64,000 nt of DNA from Lewinella sp. IMCC34183 (GTDB lineage: Bacteria; Bacteroidota; Bacteroidia; Chitinophagales; Saprospiraceae): contig NZ_QMEM01000010.1 in the NCBI RefSeq assembly GCF_003390915.1, positions 85,810 to 149,809 on the forward strand. Reading direction: 5' to 3'. Numbering within the stretch: the first letter of the stretch is position 1; each line of letters begins with the position of its first letter. Made by a program: the position numbers and the translations under genes. Below, in pieces: positions 44,956 to 53,529 of the stretch. The notes under the pieces were generated by a model. That model saw nothing but the letters and a program-made list of their open reading frames with translations. It ran no database searches and had not been told where the DNA came from.

Positions 44956-46218
44956 ATGAATCGCAGAAACTGGATTTCCACTACCCTAACTGGCCTGGCG
45001 GCCACCGGCCTGTCCGCTTCGGCCCTTCCCAACGGCATGGCACCCGCGTCCGCGCCTACGGACGGAAGCGCGGACCGGACCTACTGGGTGGCGAACCTTA
45101 CCAAGATCGCCCGCCCGTTCCTGGAAAATATGGCGGCCGGCACCCTGCGCGAGAATATGCCCGTAGCGTTCGGTGAGGGAGCTACCCTCAAGGACCGGCA
45201 GAATTTCACGTACCTGGAGGGATTCGGGCGCCTGATGGCCGGTATGGCCCCGTGGCTGGGCGCGAGCGGCGGCCCGGCGGAAGAGCAGCAACTGCGCGAG
45301 GAGTTTCTGGGGCTGTACCGGCAAAGCATGGCCAACGGCGTCAACCCGGACTCCCCCGATTACTTCAATTTCTACCGTCACGGCCGCCAGCCCCTGGTGG
45401 ATGCGGCCTTCCTGGCCCACGCTTTCCTGCGCGCGCCCGAGGTCCTCTGGGAACCGCTGGATGACGAGACCAAGGCCCGGACCATCGAAGAAATGAAGAA
45501 TAGCCGCGTCATCCTGCCCTACTACAGCAACTGGCTGCTCTTCTCCGCTATGGTCGAAGCCTGGTTGTTGTCGATCGGCGAGCAGTGGGACGAGATGCGC
45601 ACCGCGCTCGCCGTCCGCAAGAACATCGAGTGGTACCTCGGTGACGGCATGTACGGCGACGGCAAGGACTTCCACTGGGACTACTACAATAGCTACGTTA
45701 TCCAGCCGATGCTGCTCGACATCCTGAAGGTGCTCAAGGACAACAGAAAGGAGGACGGCCGCAGCTTCGATACCACCCTTAAGCGGGCCCGCCGCTACGC
45801 CGAGATCCAGGAACGACTGATCAGCCCCGAGGGCACCTTCCCCATCATCGGCCGGTCCATCGTCTACCGCTTCGGGGCCTTCCAGCACCTGGCCCAGATC
45901 GCGCTGTGGGAGCAACTCCCCGACGAGATCACCCCCGGGCAGGTACGCGCCGCGCTGACCGCCGTGCAGCGGCGGATGCTCGAGGCGCCGGGTACCTTCG
46001 ACGAGAACGGATGGCTGCGACTGGGCGTGGCCGGCCACCAACCCGGTCTGGCGGAGAGTTACATTTCCACCGGCAGCCTCTACCTCACCTCCGAGGGCTT
46101 CCTGCCGCTGGGCCTGGAACCCGACGCGCCCTTCTGGGCAAATGCCGAGGAGCCCTGGACCTCCAAAAAGGTTTTCAGCGGTACCGACCTGGAACGAGAT
46201 GGCGCGCTGTACGACTAA
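44956..46218 (+). CDS. DUF2264 family protein
   Basis: A 420-residue exported protein with the DUF2264 (alpha/alpha-barrel-like) fold found in Bacteroidota glycan loci; no reaction is established. The N-terminus (NRRNWISTTLTGLAATGLSA) has a twin-arginine-like start followed by a hydrophobic stretch, so Tat export is possible. Family segments include FTYLEGFGRLMAGMAPWL, LPYYSNWLLFSAMVEAWL, DGKDFHWDYYNSYVIQPM and YISTGSLYLTSEGFLPLGLE. As the last gene of the enzyme operon it may process the terminal sugar or uronate. Confidence 0.88.
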   Translation: MNRRNWISTTLTGLAATGLSASALPNGMAPASAPTDGSADRTYWVANLTKIARPFLENMAAGTLRENMPVAFGEGATLKDRQNFTYLEGFGRLMAGMAPWLGASGGPAEEQQLREEFLGLYRQSMANGVNPDSPDYFNFYRHGRQPLVDAAFLAHAFLRAPEVLWEPLDDETKARTIEEMKNSRVILPYYSNWLLFSAMVEAWLLSIGEQWDEMRTALAVRKNIEWYLGDGMYGDGKDFHWDYYNSYVIQPMLLDILKVLKDNRKEDGRSFDTTLKRARRYAEIQERLISPEGTFPIIGRSIVYRFGAFQHLAQIALWEQLPDEITPGQVRAALTAVQRRMLEAPGTFDENGWLRLGVAGHQPGLAESYISTGSLYLTSEGFLPLGLEPDAPFWANAEEPWTSKKVFSGTDLERDGALYD

Positions 46219-46258
46219 GCGCCCGCCCTAATTTAGCGATCGGCCATTTAAGCGACAA

Positions 46259-46291
46259 TTTGGTTTTGCGCCCATATTTTTCTTTTCTTTG
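46259..46291 (+). promoter_or_regulatory. Candidate promoter for the T9SS-secreted protein gene
   Basis: TTTG (46259-46262), a 21-base spacer and TTTCTTTG (46284-46291), one mismatch from TAnnTTTG, in an AT-rich stretch. About 150 bases of leader would precede the ATG at 46445. The intergenic region 46219-46444 otherwise shows nothing clear. Confidence 0.35.
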
Positions 46292-46444
46292 TGTGAACAT
46301 CAAAGGAAAAACCTTCACCCAGAGCCAATGAGTGGTGAAGTTTTACCGTTAAACCATCCGTCGGGGAACTTCCTCGCGTGACTTGGCGCCTCCGAGCGCG
46401 TATTCGGTCTTACGTACACCTAGTCTTAGCTTTCAACAACTACC

Positions 46445-49414
46445 ATGGAATTTACTGCAACGCGTAGCGGCGTACTCACCACCGCTATGTCCCTGGCTAA
46501 CGTCCTGGCGTTAGTACTATGCCTGAGCGGCTCCCTTGCCGCCCGCCCCGCCACTTCTCCGGCGGAATTCAGTACCCCCACCGCCGCCGCTATTCCGGCC
46601 CTGACCGTATCCGCCGGCACCCCGCACGCCCTCGTCGTGAACGGAAGTTTTTCCGGCAGCGACCTGACGTATTCGGCCCGGCTGTACGGGGGGGGTAGCC
46701 TTCCCACCTGGATGAAGTTTGCTTCCGCCACCGGCACTTTCACCATTACCGCCCCCAGTAGCGCGATAGGTGAGGTTTACCGTATACGGCTTACCGGCAG
46801 CGACCCGCAGGGTAGATCGACAACCACCGACTTCCACCTGCTCATAGACGGGGCTCAAACTACCTGCCTGGTAGACGCCAACACCGACCGCCTGGGCAAG
46901 ATCATCCAGTGCCCCGGCGACACCGTGGCGCTGCGGGGCGCCCTCGATATTGAAACCTACCGCTGGTCCGGTCCGGGCGGCTTCACCTCCAGCGAGGCGG
47001 AACCGCGGGTTACGGAACCGGGACTGTACGTGCTTTCGGGAAACCCGGCCACCTGCGCCCGCCGCTCCATCGTGGAGGTGACTATGGCCGGCACCTGCCC
47101 TCCCGCCACCGACGATAACCTCATCCCTAATCCGGTCATTCAGCCCAGCACGACCTCCGGTACCGCGCCGCTGACGGTAAACTTTGACGCCGCGACTTCC
47201 ACCGACGCTGACGGGCGCATCATCGCCTACGAGTGGTATTGGGACGAGGGCACCGCCACCGGCGCCCACCCCAAAATCACCTTTCCCGAGGGCGAGCACG
47301 AGGTGGTCCTGCTGGTGACCGACGATACCGGCGCGAAATCCACTTCACGCGTATTGATCTCCGCCCAGTCGAAAGACGCGACCGCCGGCTACTGGCTGGA
47401 GGCCGAGTGCGCGGAGGTAGGTGTGAACTGGGAACTGCGTTCTGACGCCAACGTATCCGGCGGTGCGTACGTGACCGCCTTGCTGACCAATACCTCCACT
47501 GTACCCGCCGATATTCCGGCGAATCAACTCAGGTTCAGCTTCACCGCCGCCGCCGGCACCTACCGCCTGTTCGGGCGCGTACGGGCCTCCGACGCGGGCA
47601 GTGACTCCTACTACGTACGCCTGAACGGCGGTGCCTGGTACGCCTGGAACCGCGGACTACTCAATAATGGCGCGTTCAACTGGAACGAAATGGCCGAAAC
47701 GGTCGAGCTGGTCACCGGCACCAATACGCTGGAGATCGCCTACCGCGAATCCATGACCGAGATCGACAAGTTCTACCTCACTTCGGGCGCAACCGCCCCC
47801 GCCGGTCTCGGCGGAATTGACCCCCGGTGCGCGGGCGCGGGAGAGAACATCCCCCCCGTGGCGGTCGCCGATGCCAACCACCTGTCTGGTACCGCGCCCC
47901 TGTCCGTAACCCTCGACGGTAGCGGGTCCAGTGATCTGGACGGCACGATCGACAGCTACGAATGGTCGTGGGCGGGAGGAACGGCCACCGGCGCGCGTCC
48001 TTCCGTAAACCTGCCCGCCGGCTCGCACAAGATCTTCCTCACCGTTTACGATGACCGGGGCGCCAGCGACACCGACGTACTGACGATCGACGTGGCGGAA
48101 GCTACCGACACCGACCTCTGGCTCGAAGCCGAGTGCGCCGAAGTCGGGGTGGCCTGGACGAAAGCCTCCGGCACCGACGCTTCGGGGGGCAAGTACGTGG
48201 TCGTCGAAGGCGCCAACTCCATGACCACCGCCCCCGATGACCTGTCGCGCAACCGCATTCGCTTCAATGTCTCGGTCGGTACGCCCGGCACCTATCGCCT
48301 GTTCGCCCGGGTGAACGTACCCTCGCCAAACGACGATTCCTTCTGGGTCCGGTACAACGGCGCGTCCTACATCCGCTGGACCGGGGGGATGCCGATTGGG
48401 CAGGGGTTCCAGTGGGTGGAGTTGCCCGTCGACTTCAACCTGGCGGCCGGCGGCAATACCATCGATTTTGCCTTCCGTGAAGACGGTAGCCAGCTGGACA
48501 AGCTGTACCTCACCCTTACCGGATCCCAGCCTTCGGGTATGGGAGCCCCCGCCACAAATTGCGGCGGCACGGGTACCGACCCCGCCCCCCTGGCCGCTAC
48601 GGAAGCCGAATGCGCCACCCTGATCAGTAACGGATGGGTAGAAGAAAGCGCGGCGGCTGCCTCCGGAGGTAGCTATATGGTCTACGGCGGCGAGCGGCAC
48701 ATCGATGAGCCCGTAGCAAACGCAGCCGGCACGGCCATTGCCATCAGCGTAGACGTGGCCGAAAGCGGCGCCCACCACCTGTTCATGCGCATCGGCGCTC
48801 CCGACCCCGGCAGCAACAGCCTCTGGGTGAAGGTCGACGATGGTGATTGGATGATCTTCTGGAAAGACCTTACCGGTTCCCAGCTTTTGACCAAAGGCTT
48901 CGGGTGGTTCGAGGTGAACGACGACGCGTCGGCCCGTACGTTCGACCTCAGCGCCGGTTCCCACACGGTCTACGTCGTCAGCCGCGAAACCGGCACCAAA
49001 GTGGATAAGGTGGTCTTCTCGCAGGAGCGCACCGTACCCACAGGCACCGGTCCGGCGGCCGCGTCCTGTGGCAGCATGGATACCATGGAACCCATGATGA
49101 TGATGGCTACGCAAACGGCCGCCAGCACGGACGGCGGAGTAGCGTCCGCCTCCCCGGCGGACGAACTGCAAGTGGAGGTATACCCCAACCCCACCGACGA
49201 CCGCCTGACGGTACAGTTGACCAGCGGATACACCGGACCGGTCGACCTGATCGTATACGATCTCCACGGCCGGGTCATCCAGCAGTACCTGCTGCCGAAG
49301 GAAGCCCAGCAAACGTCACGGGAACTTTCCGTGGGGGGCCTGCCGGCCGGCATGTACCGCGTCCGCGTGATCGAGGGCGACCGCCAGCAGACGGTATCCT
49401 TCGTGCGCCGCTAA
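46445..49414 (+). CDS. T9SS-secreted modular protein with two PKD domains and three repeated beta domains
   Basis: Cell-surface protein of 989 residues. After a signal peptide (1-~35) come a cadherin/Ig-like domain (~45-135), a short cysteine-paired domain (CLVDANTDRLGKIIQC...CARRSIVEVTMAGTC), PKD 1 (~226-310), repeat 1 (~315-455), PKD 2 (~470-550), repeat 2 (~558-695), repeat 3 (~718-865), a Met-rich linker (EPMMMMATQ) and a type A T9SS sorting domain (VEVYPNPTDDRLTVQL ... GLPAGMYRVRVIEGDRQQTV). The repeats share WLEAECAEVG...SGGxYV, GTYRLFxRV and DSFWVRxNG, and resemble CBM-like ligand-binding domains often seen next to glycosidases. No catalytic domain is visible, so a binding or adhesion role is most likely. 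Confidence 0.9.
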   Translation: MEFTATRSGVLTTAMSLANVLALVLCLSGSLAARPATSPAEFSTPTAAAIPALTVSAGTPHALVVNGSFSGSDLTYSARLYGGGSLPTWMKFASATGTFTITAPSSAIGEVYRIRLTGSDPQGRSTTTDFHLLIDGAQTTCLVDANTDRLGKIIQCPGDTVALRGALDIETYRWSGPGGFTSSEAEPRVTEPGLYVLSGNPATCARRSIVEVTMAGTCPPATDDNLIPNPVIQPSTTSGTAPLTVNFDAATSTDADGRIIAYEWYWDEGTATGAHPKITFPEGEHEVVLLVTDDTGAKSTSRVLISAQSKDATAGYWLEAECAEVGVNWELRSDANVSGGAYVTALLTNTSTVPADIPANQLRFSFTAAAGTYRLFGRVRASDAGSDSYYVRLNGGAWYAWNRGLLNNGAFNWNEMAETVELVTGTNTLEIAYRESMTEIDKFYLTSGATAPAGLGGIDPRCAGAGENIPPVAVADANHLSGTAPLSVTLDGSGSSDLDGTIDSYEWSWAGGTATGARPSVNLPAGSHKIFLTVYDDRGASDTDVLTIDVAEATDTDLWLEAECAEVGVAWTKASGTDASGGKYVVVEGANSMTTAPDDLSRNRIRFNVSVGTPGTYRLFARVNVPSPNDDSFWVRYNGASYIRWTGGMPIGQGFQWVELPVDFNLAAGGNTIDFAFREDGSQLDKLYLTLTGSQPSGMGAPATNCGGTGTDPAPLAATEAECATLISNGWVEESAAAASGGSYMVYGGERHIDEPVANAAGTAIAISVDVAESGAHHLFMRIGAPDPGSNSLWVKVDDGDWMIFWKDLTGSQLLTKGFGWFEVNDDASARTFDLSAGSHTVYVVSRETGTKVDKVVFSQERTVPTGTGPAAASCGSMDTMEPMMMMATQTAASTDGGVASASPADELQVEVYPNPTDDRLTVQLTSGYTGPVDLIVYDLHGRVIQQYLLPKEAQQTSRELSVGGLPAGMYRVRVIEGDRQQTVSFVRR

Positions 49415-49438
49415 GCGCGAAGCCGCACCCCTACCGGG

Positions 49439-49473
49439 CCGCCCCCGTCGAAATACTTCGACGGGGGCGGTTT
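49439..49473 (+). terminator. Intrinsic terminator, possibly bidirectional
   Basis: A perfect 14-bp stem (CCGCCCCCGTCGAA / TTCGACGGGGGCGG) with a four-base loop and a short T tract. It lies between the T9SS gene and the convergent CE15 gene and could serve both. Confidence 0.8.
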
Positions 49474-49507
49474 GCGTAGGTGGGTCATCTATAACTCAGC
49501 CCGTAGG

Positions 49508-50707
49508 CTACCACGTCATCCACTTCCGGTAATCGGTCTCGGGGAAGGGGTGGATTGTCACGTCCGTATCCGCATCCGTATCCCCCAGGAGAAATTTGTC
49601 GATAAACGCCCCCACCTCCGGCCACTGCGACTCCGGCAACTGGCAGTGGGGGTGGCCGCCGTTGATCGAAAACCCGAAGCGGTCACCGATGCCGAACGTT
49701 TTCCACACTTCGTGTGCCGCGCGGGCCGACACGTACAGGGACTCATCCGCCAGCCATTCGTAATCCGTGTTGCCCAGTACCAGCAGGGCACGGGGGGCCA
49801 CGAGGGCCATCAGTTCGTGGTGATCGAAGGGTAACTTGTCCACCTCATCGGCGTACTGCCGCATGCTCTCCTTGAACCAGTGATAGTCGGTGCGCCCCAG
49901 CGTTTCCACCTCGCCCAGCGTTTCCGATACCCGCCAGGCAGCCCCACCCCCGCCACCGGGTTCCTGGGCGATGGTGAGGGCGATGCGCTCGTCCATGGCT
50001 CCGGAAAACAGGGCCATTTTCCCGGCAAAGGAACAGCCGGTAACGGCGAGGCGACTGAGGTCGACCGGCAGTTCGTCCTGAAGCAGTTCCAGCGCATCAA
50101 TGATGCGGCTCACCCCCCACGGCCAGGCGGCGTAGGCCCCCATTTCGGTTTGCTCGGGGTACAGCGCGTTGATGGGTTCTTCGCCCCGCGTCTGCTGGTG
50201 GGCCATCACCTGCCGGAAGTTGAAGGCGATCATCGCTACGCCCCGCTCCGCGAACAGCTCCGGGGGCAGGCTCCCACTGCCCCGGCCAATCCCGATGACG
50301 GCCGGGAACGGGCTCGCACCCTCCGGGAGGTCCACCGCCGCGCTGAGCCGCAGGCTGCCCCCGTTGCGTACGATAGTGACGTATAGGCTATCCCCGTCGT
50401 ACGTGGCGGTCAGGCTGTCGGGTCGCGGAGGCTTTTGTCCAACCTCGTAGTGCTGGATTTCGGCCAGTATCTCGTTGCGCCGGCACGCCCAGGCGGCAAA
50501 TGCCGTATCGCGCCCGCTGCCGTCGGCCGCGGCGAAGGGATCGGGCAGGGTGGTTACGGACGGCAATTCGTCCCGGGGCGGCAGGATAGGCGACGTGCAG
50601 TCGGTACCGCTGTTTTCGGCGGCATAGACCAGAGGAAGTTGCTGGGCGGAAACGGCCGTAGCCGTCAGAAAGGCCAATAACAGCCAGGAGAAAGGGGTAG
50701 TGTTCAT
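49508..50707 (-). CDS. Glucuronoyl esterase, CE15 family
   Basis: Exported alpha/beta hydrolase of 399 residues (signal peptide ending VSAQQ) that would cleave esters between 4-O-methyl-glucuronate and lignin alcohols or other uronate esters. The CE15 catalytic set is present: Ser226 in GCSFAGKMAL (family consensus GCSRxGK), Glu249 in AQEPGGGG and His354 in GGHPHCQLP. The residue after Ser, usually Arg, is Phe here. It converges on the T9SS gene. The GH88 and GH2/GH51 enzymes upstream make a uronate-containing substrate plausible. Confidence 0.9.
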   Translation of the reverse strand: MNTTPFSWLLLAFLTATAVSAQQLPLVYAAENSGTDCTSPILPPRDELPSVTTLPDPFAAADGSGRDTAFAAWACRRNEILAEIQHYEVGQKPPRPDSLTATYDGDSLYVTIVRNGGSLRLSAAVDLPEGASPFPAVIGIGRGSGSLPPELFAERGVAMIAFNFRQVMAHQQTRGEEPINALYPEQTEMGAYAAWPWGVSRIIDALELLQDELPVDLSRLAVTGCSFAGKMALFSGAMDERIALTIAQEPGGGGGAAWRVSETLGEVETLGRTDYHWFKESMRQYADEVDKLPFDHHELMALVAPRALLVLGNTDYEWLADESLYVSARAAHEVWKTFGIGDRFGFSINGGHPHCQLPESQWPEVGAFIDKFLLGDTDADTDVTIHPFPETDYRKWMTW

Positions 50708-50868
50708 AGCATGATCGAATTAGCCCCGGAACCGCAATCGATTTCGCGAGTGGACAAGCAAGTTACCGCTTTAGCCGTATCCGGCGGGGGCATTCCCGCA
50801 ACCCGGACCCTTCCACGGGTGTACCCTAGTTGACTGTCCGAACCGTACTACCCTACCAACACGATACC

Positions 50869-51261
50869 ATGCGCGATATCCATTCCCCCGCCTGTAAGTC
50901 GCGGCAACAGGCCATGCGCGACACCTTCGATGTGATCAGCGGCAAGTGGAAACTGCAGATCATTTCGGCACTGAGCGAACGCACCATGCGCTTCAATGAG
51001 CTGAGCCGCGAACTGGGCGTTTCCCCGCGCATCCTCTCCCGCGAACTGAAAGAATTGGAGATCAACAAATTGGTGAAGCGCACCGTCCGCGATACCCGCC
51101 CGGTGACGGTAGAGTACGCGCCAACGCCCCACAGCGCTACCCTCGCGCCGCTTATTGAGGCCGCTTGCGATTGGGGCTACCTGCACTACGAGAAAATCGC
51201 CGGGACCCGGCGCCCACACGACCCGGCGGAGGCCATTTCCGCGCAGCGTCAGGATCGCTAA
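50869..51261 (+). CDS. HxlR-family winged-helix transcriptional regulator
   Basis: Redox/aldehyde-type regulator of 130 residues, with the N-terminal Cys (SPACKSRQQAM) characteristic of HxlR/YodB sensors and the winged helix DVISGKWKLQIISALSERTM, FNELSRELGVSPRILSRELK, LEINKLVKRTVRDTRPVTVE. ATG 50869 is preferred to TTG 50830. It lies directly upstream of the azoreductase gene, which it probably controls as YodB controls AzoR1 in Bacillus. A perfect 34-bp palindrome lies between the two. The Cys may sense quinones or electrophiles. Confidence 0.9.
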   Translation: MRDIHSPACKSRQQAMRDTFDVISGKWKLQIISALSERTMRFNELSRELGVSPRILSRELKELEINKLVKRTVRDTRPVTVEYAPTPHSATLAPLIEAACDWGYLHYEKIAGTRRPHDPAEAISAQRQDR

Positions 51262-51276
51262 CCCGGCCGTTCCGCG

Positions 51277-51310
51277 GGGTAACCACTTACACGCGTGTAA
51301 GTGGTTACCC
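51277..51310. promoter_or_regulatory. Perfect 34-bp palindrome between hxlR-type gene and azoreductase gene
   Basis: The 17-base half GGGTAACCACTTACACG is followed, with no spacer, by its exact reverse complement. There is no T-run, so it is an imperfect terminator. It could be the operator of the HxlR regulator for the gene starting at 51394, or a structured intergenic element. Confidence 0.55.
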
Positions 51311-51393
51311 GAATGTAAGCCAGGGGGGCATGCGGGTCGTTCATGGGTTCTTTTGCCACCCGCCCAGTTTGGCGGGTCGCAAAAAACCATTCC

Positions 51394-51993
51394 ATGAAAA
51401 TTCTGCACATCAAATCCAGCCCCCGCGGCGCGGCTTCCTTCAGCATCCGCCTCGGCGATGCCCTCGTAGAGAAGCTGACGGCAGCCCACCCCGGCAGCAC
51501 CGTCCGCGTACGGGACCTGACCGCGCCCCCCTTCCCCCACCTGGAGGAAGTGCACCTGCAGTCCTTTTACACTCCGGAGAAAGACCACACGCCCGAGCAG
51601 CGCGCCGCCGTTCGCCACTCCAATGAGGCCATTGGGGAAGTCATGGACGCCGACGTGATCGTGATCGGCGCTCCCCTGTACAACTTCGGTATTTCCTCCA
51701 CGCTGAAGGCATGGATTGATCACCTGGCCCGCGCCGGCGTCACCTTCCGTTACACCGCGTCCGGTCCCGAAGGCCTCATCAAGGGGAAGCAAGTCCACCT
51801 CGCCATTTCTTCCGGCGGCGTTTACTCCGAAGGCCCGATGGCTGCCTATGACTTCGTCGCTCCCTACCTCAGGGCCGTCCTGGGTTTCCTGGGCATGACC
51901 GACATCACCGTCCACCGCGTGGAAGGCACGGCCGCTCCCGACAAGCAAGACGCTGCCCTGCAGGAGGCGGTAGCTGCCATTCAGGTACAGTAG
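51394..51993 (+). CDS. azoR: FMN-dependent NADH-azoreductase
   Basis: Flavodoxin-fold quinone/azo reductase of 199 residues. Family segments are MKILHIKSSPRGAASFSIRL (FMN phosphate loop), ADVIVIGAPLYNFGISSTLK AWIDHLARAG and HLAISSGGVYSEGPMAAYDF. It reduces quinones and azo dyes with NADH and protects from electrophilic stress. ATG 51394 gives the standard N-terminus; the upstream in-frame ORF start at 51343 overlaps the regulatory region. The last 13 bases overlap the 3' end of the convergent phosphatase gene. Confidence 0.93.
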   Translation: MKILHIKSSPRGAASFSIRLGDALVEKLTAAHPGSTVRVRDLTAPPFPHLEEVHLQSFYTPEKDHTPEQRAAVRHSNEAIGEVMDADVIVIGAPLYNFGISSTLKAWIDHLARAGVTFRYTASGPEGLIKGKQVHLAISSGGVYSEGPMAAYDFVAPYLRAVLGFLGMTDITVHRVEGTAAPDKQDAALQEAVAAIQVQ

Positions 51994-52316
51994 GTATCCA
52001 CCGCCGCCCGAAGTTCCCCGACGAGTTCCGCGTCCATATAGCGGTATTCGTCGGGGATTTCGAGCACCACGATCCGGTCGGCCCACGCCCTCCGTTCAAA
52101 GCGGCTAAGGAGGATGTCCCGGTGCTTTTCCTCCATGACGAGGATCGTATCGGCCCATTCCAGCATCGCCGCGTTCACCCGTGTCCGGGCACTTTTGGCG
52201 GTCCCGGCGGAGCGTACGGCAAAGCGATCGTCGTTGCGGTACAGGGTCTCCGCCGTACGGCTGCGCCATTCGTTGCGGCTGCAGATGAAGAGGAGGCGGG
52301 GTACGGAGAGGGACAT
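51981..52316 (-). CDS. Small predicted protein-tyrosine phosphatase (COG4551-like)
   Basis: A 111-residue cytosolic protein with the LMW-PTPase P-loop near the N-terminus: LLFICSRNEWRSR, in which Cys12 and Arg18 make the CX5R catalytic motif. It is shorter than classical LMW-PTPases (about 150 residues) because it is the compact COG4551 form, followed by SAGTAKSARTRVNAAMLEWA and a C-terminal VVLEIPDEYRYM. It converges on azoR with a 13-base overlap. Substrate unknown. Confidence 0.85.
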   Translation of the reverse strand: MSLSVPRLLFICSRNEWRSRTAETLYRNDDRFAVRSAGTAKSARTRVNAAMLEWADTILVMEEKHRDILLSRFERRAWADRIVVLEIPDEYRYMDAELVGELRAAVDTYCT

Positions 52317-52550
52317 GGGCGGGTACGCGGGTGCGGGGGATTAACGCGCAAGTCGGAGTCATAGGTTTCTTACCGGGAGGATGTAACGCGCATTCGTATT
52401 CGTTCCTGACCGGTTTACTTCCCCGCCGCCCCGATCGGTCCCTCCTGACCGGAGGATACAAGTGGCTCGACCGGGTACCGGACAGTCGCATCAACTTTTG
52501 CTGTTCCTGGATTCGGGCGGAGCTAACTTTACTGGGTACAAGCCCTATCC

Positions 52551-53432
52551 ATGTTGCTACGTTTGACCCTCTTGCTGTTGTGGTCCCTACCCTTTCTCGG
52601 TCTGCGCGCCCAGGAGTACCACCGGATCCCCACGACCAATCTCTACTTCCCCGAGCGCGAGAACCTGAGCGTGGACCGTACGCACGCCATGCTCTCCCAC
52701 CCGGATTACGGGGTGGCCATCATAGAAATGTCCGGGATAAGCTTTACCGAACAACTTCCGAACTTCAGAATCCTGCCGCAGCAATACGCGGATGCGGGTA
52801 TCCAGGTCAAAACCATTAACCAGGCGGCGCTGGGCGAGTACGAAAGCCTGCGCATCTTCGTGGAAGAGCCCAAGCAGATGTACCAGGTCTTCTTCGGGGA
52901 CGACCGATTCACGGCTATGGCTACCGTCACCCCGACCGCGCCCACAACTCCGGTCGACTCCATGCAGATCCTGGAATTGCTCGCCGACATCCGGTACGAG
53001 ATCTCCGATACCGACCCATTCAAGGACACTCCCTTTACCGTTGATACGGTTGGGCTGGCCTACCCATTCAAGCAGCAAATGGGAATGATATACGTCTTCG
53101 GTAATTTGGCCTCCCAGGGAGGTTTCATGCTGATGCAACTGCCCATTGCCGGTTCCGATGCCGACCTTACCGAACAGTTCCTCGTCAAGATGCGGGAAGA
53201 CACCCCGGATCTCCAGCTTGAATCGCAGCAAACCGCCACCTTCGGGTTCTTTACCGGCTACCACACCGTACTGACGGGCCAAAATCGCCAGACCGAGCAG
53301 CCGCTCACCGTCGCGCTGTTCGTAACGACGATCGAGCAGGCCCAACTCGTTTTCCAGTTTATGTTACCCGGGGTACCCGGGGAGAGGGTGGGTCTCATCG
53401 AGGAAGTGGTCGGACACTTCGGCGTGCGCTGA
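52551..53432 (+). CDS. Hypothetical exported protein
   Basis: A 293-residue protein that I do not recognise. A clean signal peptide (MLLRLTLLLLWSLPFLGLRA) precedes a mixed alpha/beta body with no cysteine after the leader. Segments such as GVAIIEMSGISFTEQLPNFR, MGMIYVFGNLASQGGFMLMQ and QPLTVALFVTTIEQAQLVFQ suggest a periplasmic beta-rich protein with a repeated alpha-beta pattern. It stands alone between two convergent/oppositely oriented genes; the 234 bases before it hold no other gene. Confidence 0.7.
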   Translation: MLLRLTLLLLWSLPFLGLRAQEYHRIPTTNLYFPERENLSVDRTHAMLSHPDYGVAIIEMSGISFTEQLPNFRILPQQYADAGIQVKTINQAALGEYESLRIFVEEPKQMYQVFFGDDRFTAMATVTPTAPTTPVDSMQILELLADIRYEISDTDPFKDTPFTVDTVGLAYPFKQQMGMIYVFGNLASQGGFMLMQLPIAGSDADLTEQFLVKMREDTPDLQLESQQTATFGFFTGYHTVLTGQNRQTEQPLTVALFVTTIEQAQLVFQFMLPGVPGERVGLIEEVVGHFGVR

Positions 53433-53529
53433 GGAACCTGACCTCGCCTCCGACACCCGGGCAGCCGGTCGAGCCCCAACCGTGCGCATCGCGTCGGCCC
53501 GCCGGTTGGCGGCTAGTACCCTACCGTAC

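Noticed and set aside
46490..46545. Lipoprotein signal in the T9SS-secreted protein
   Set aside because: ALVLCLSGSL lacks a proper lipobox and the protein carries a T9SS C-terminal domain, so ordinary signal peptidase I processing is more likely.
51277..51310. Ordinary terminator for the HxlR gene
   Set aside because: There is no T-run on either side and the palindrome has no loop, so intrinsic termination is unlikely to be its main role.
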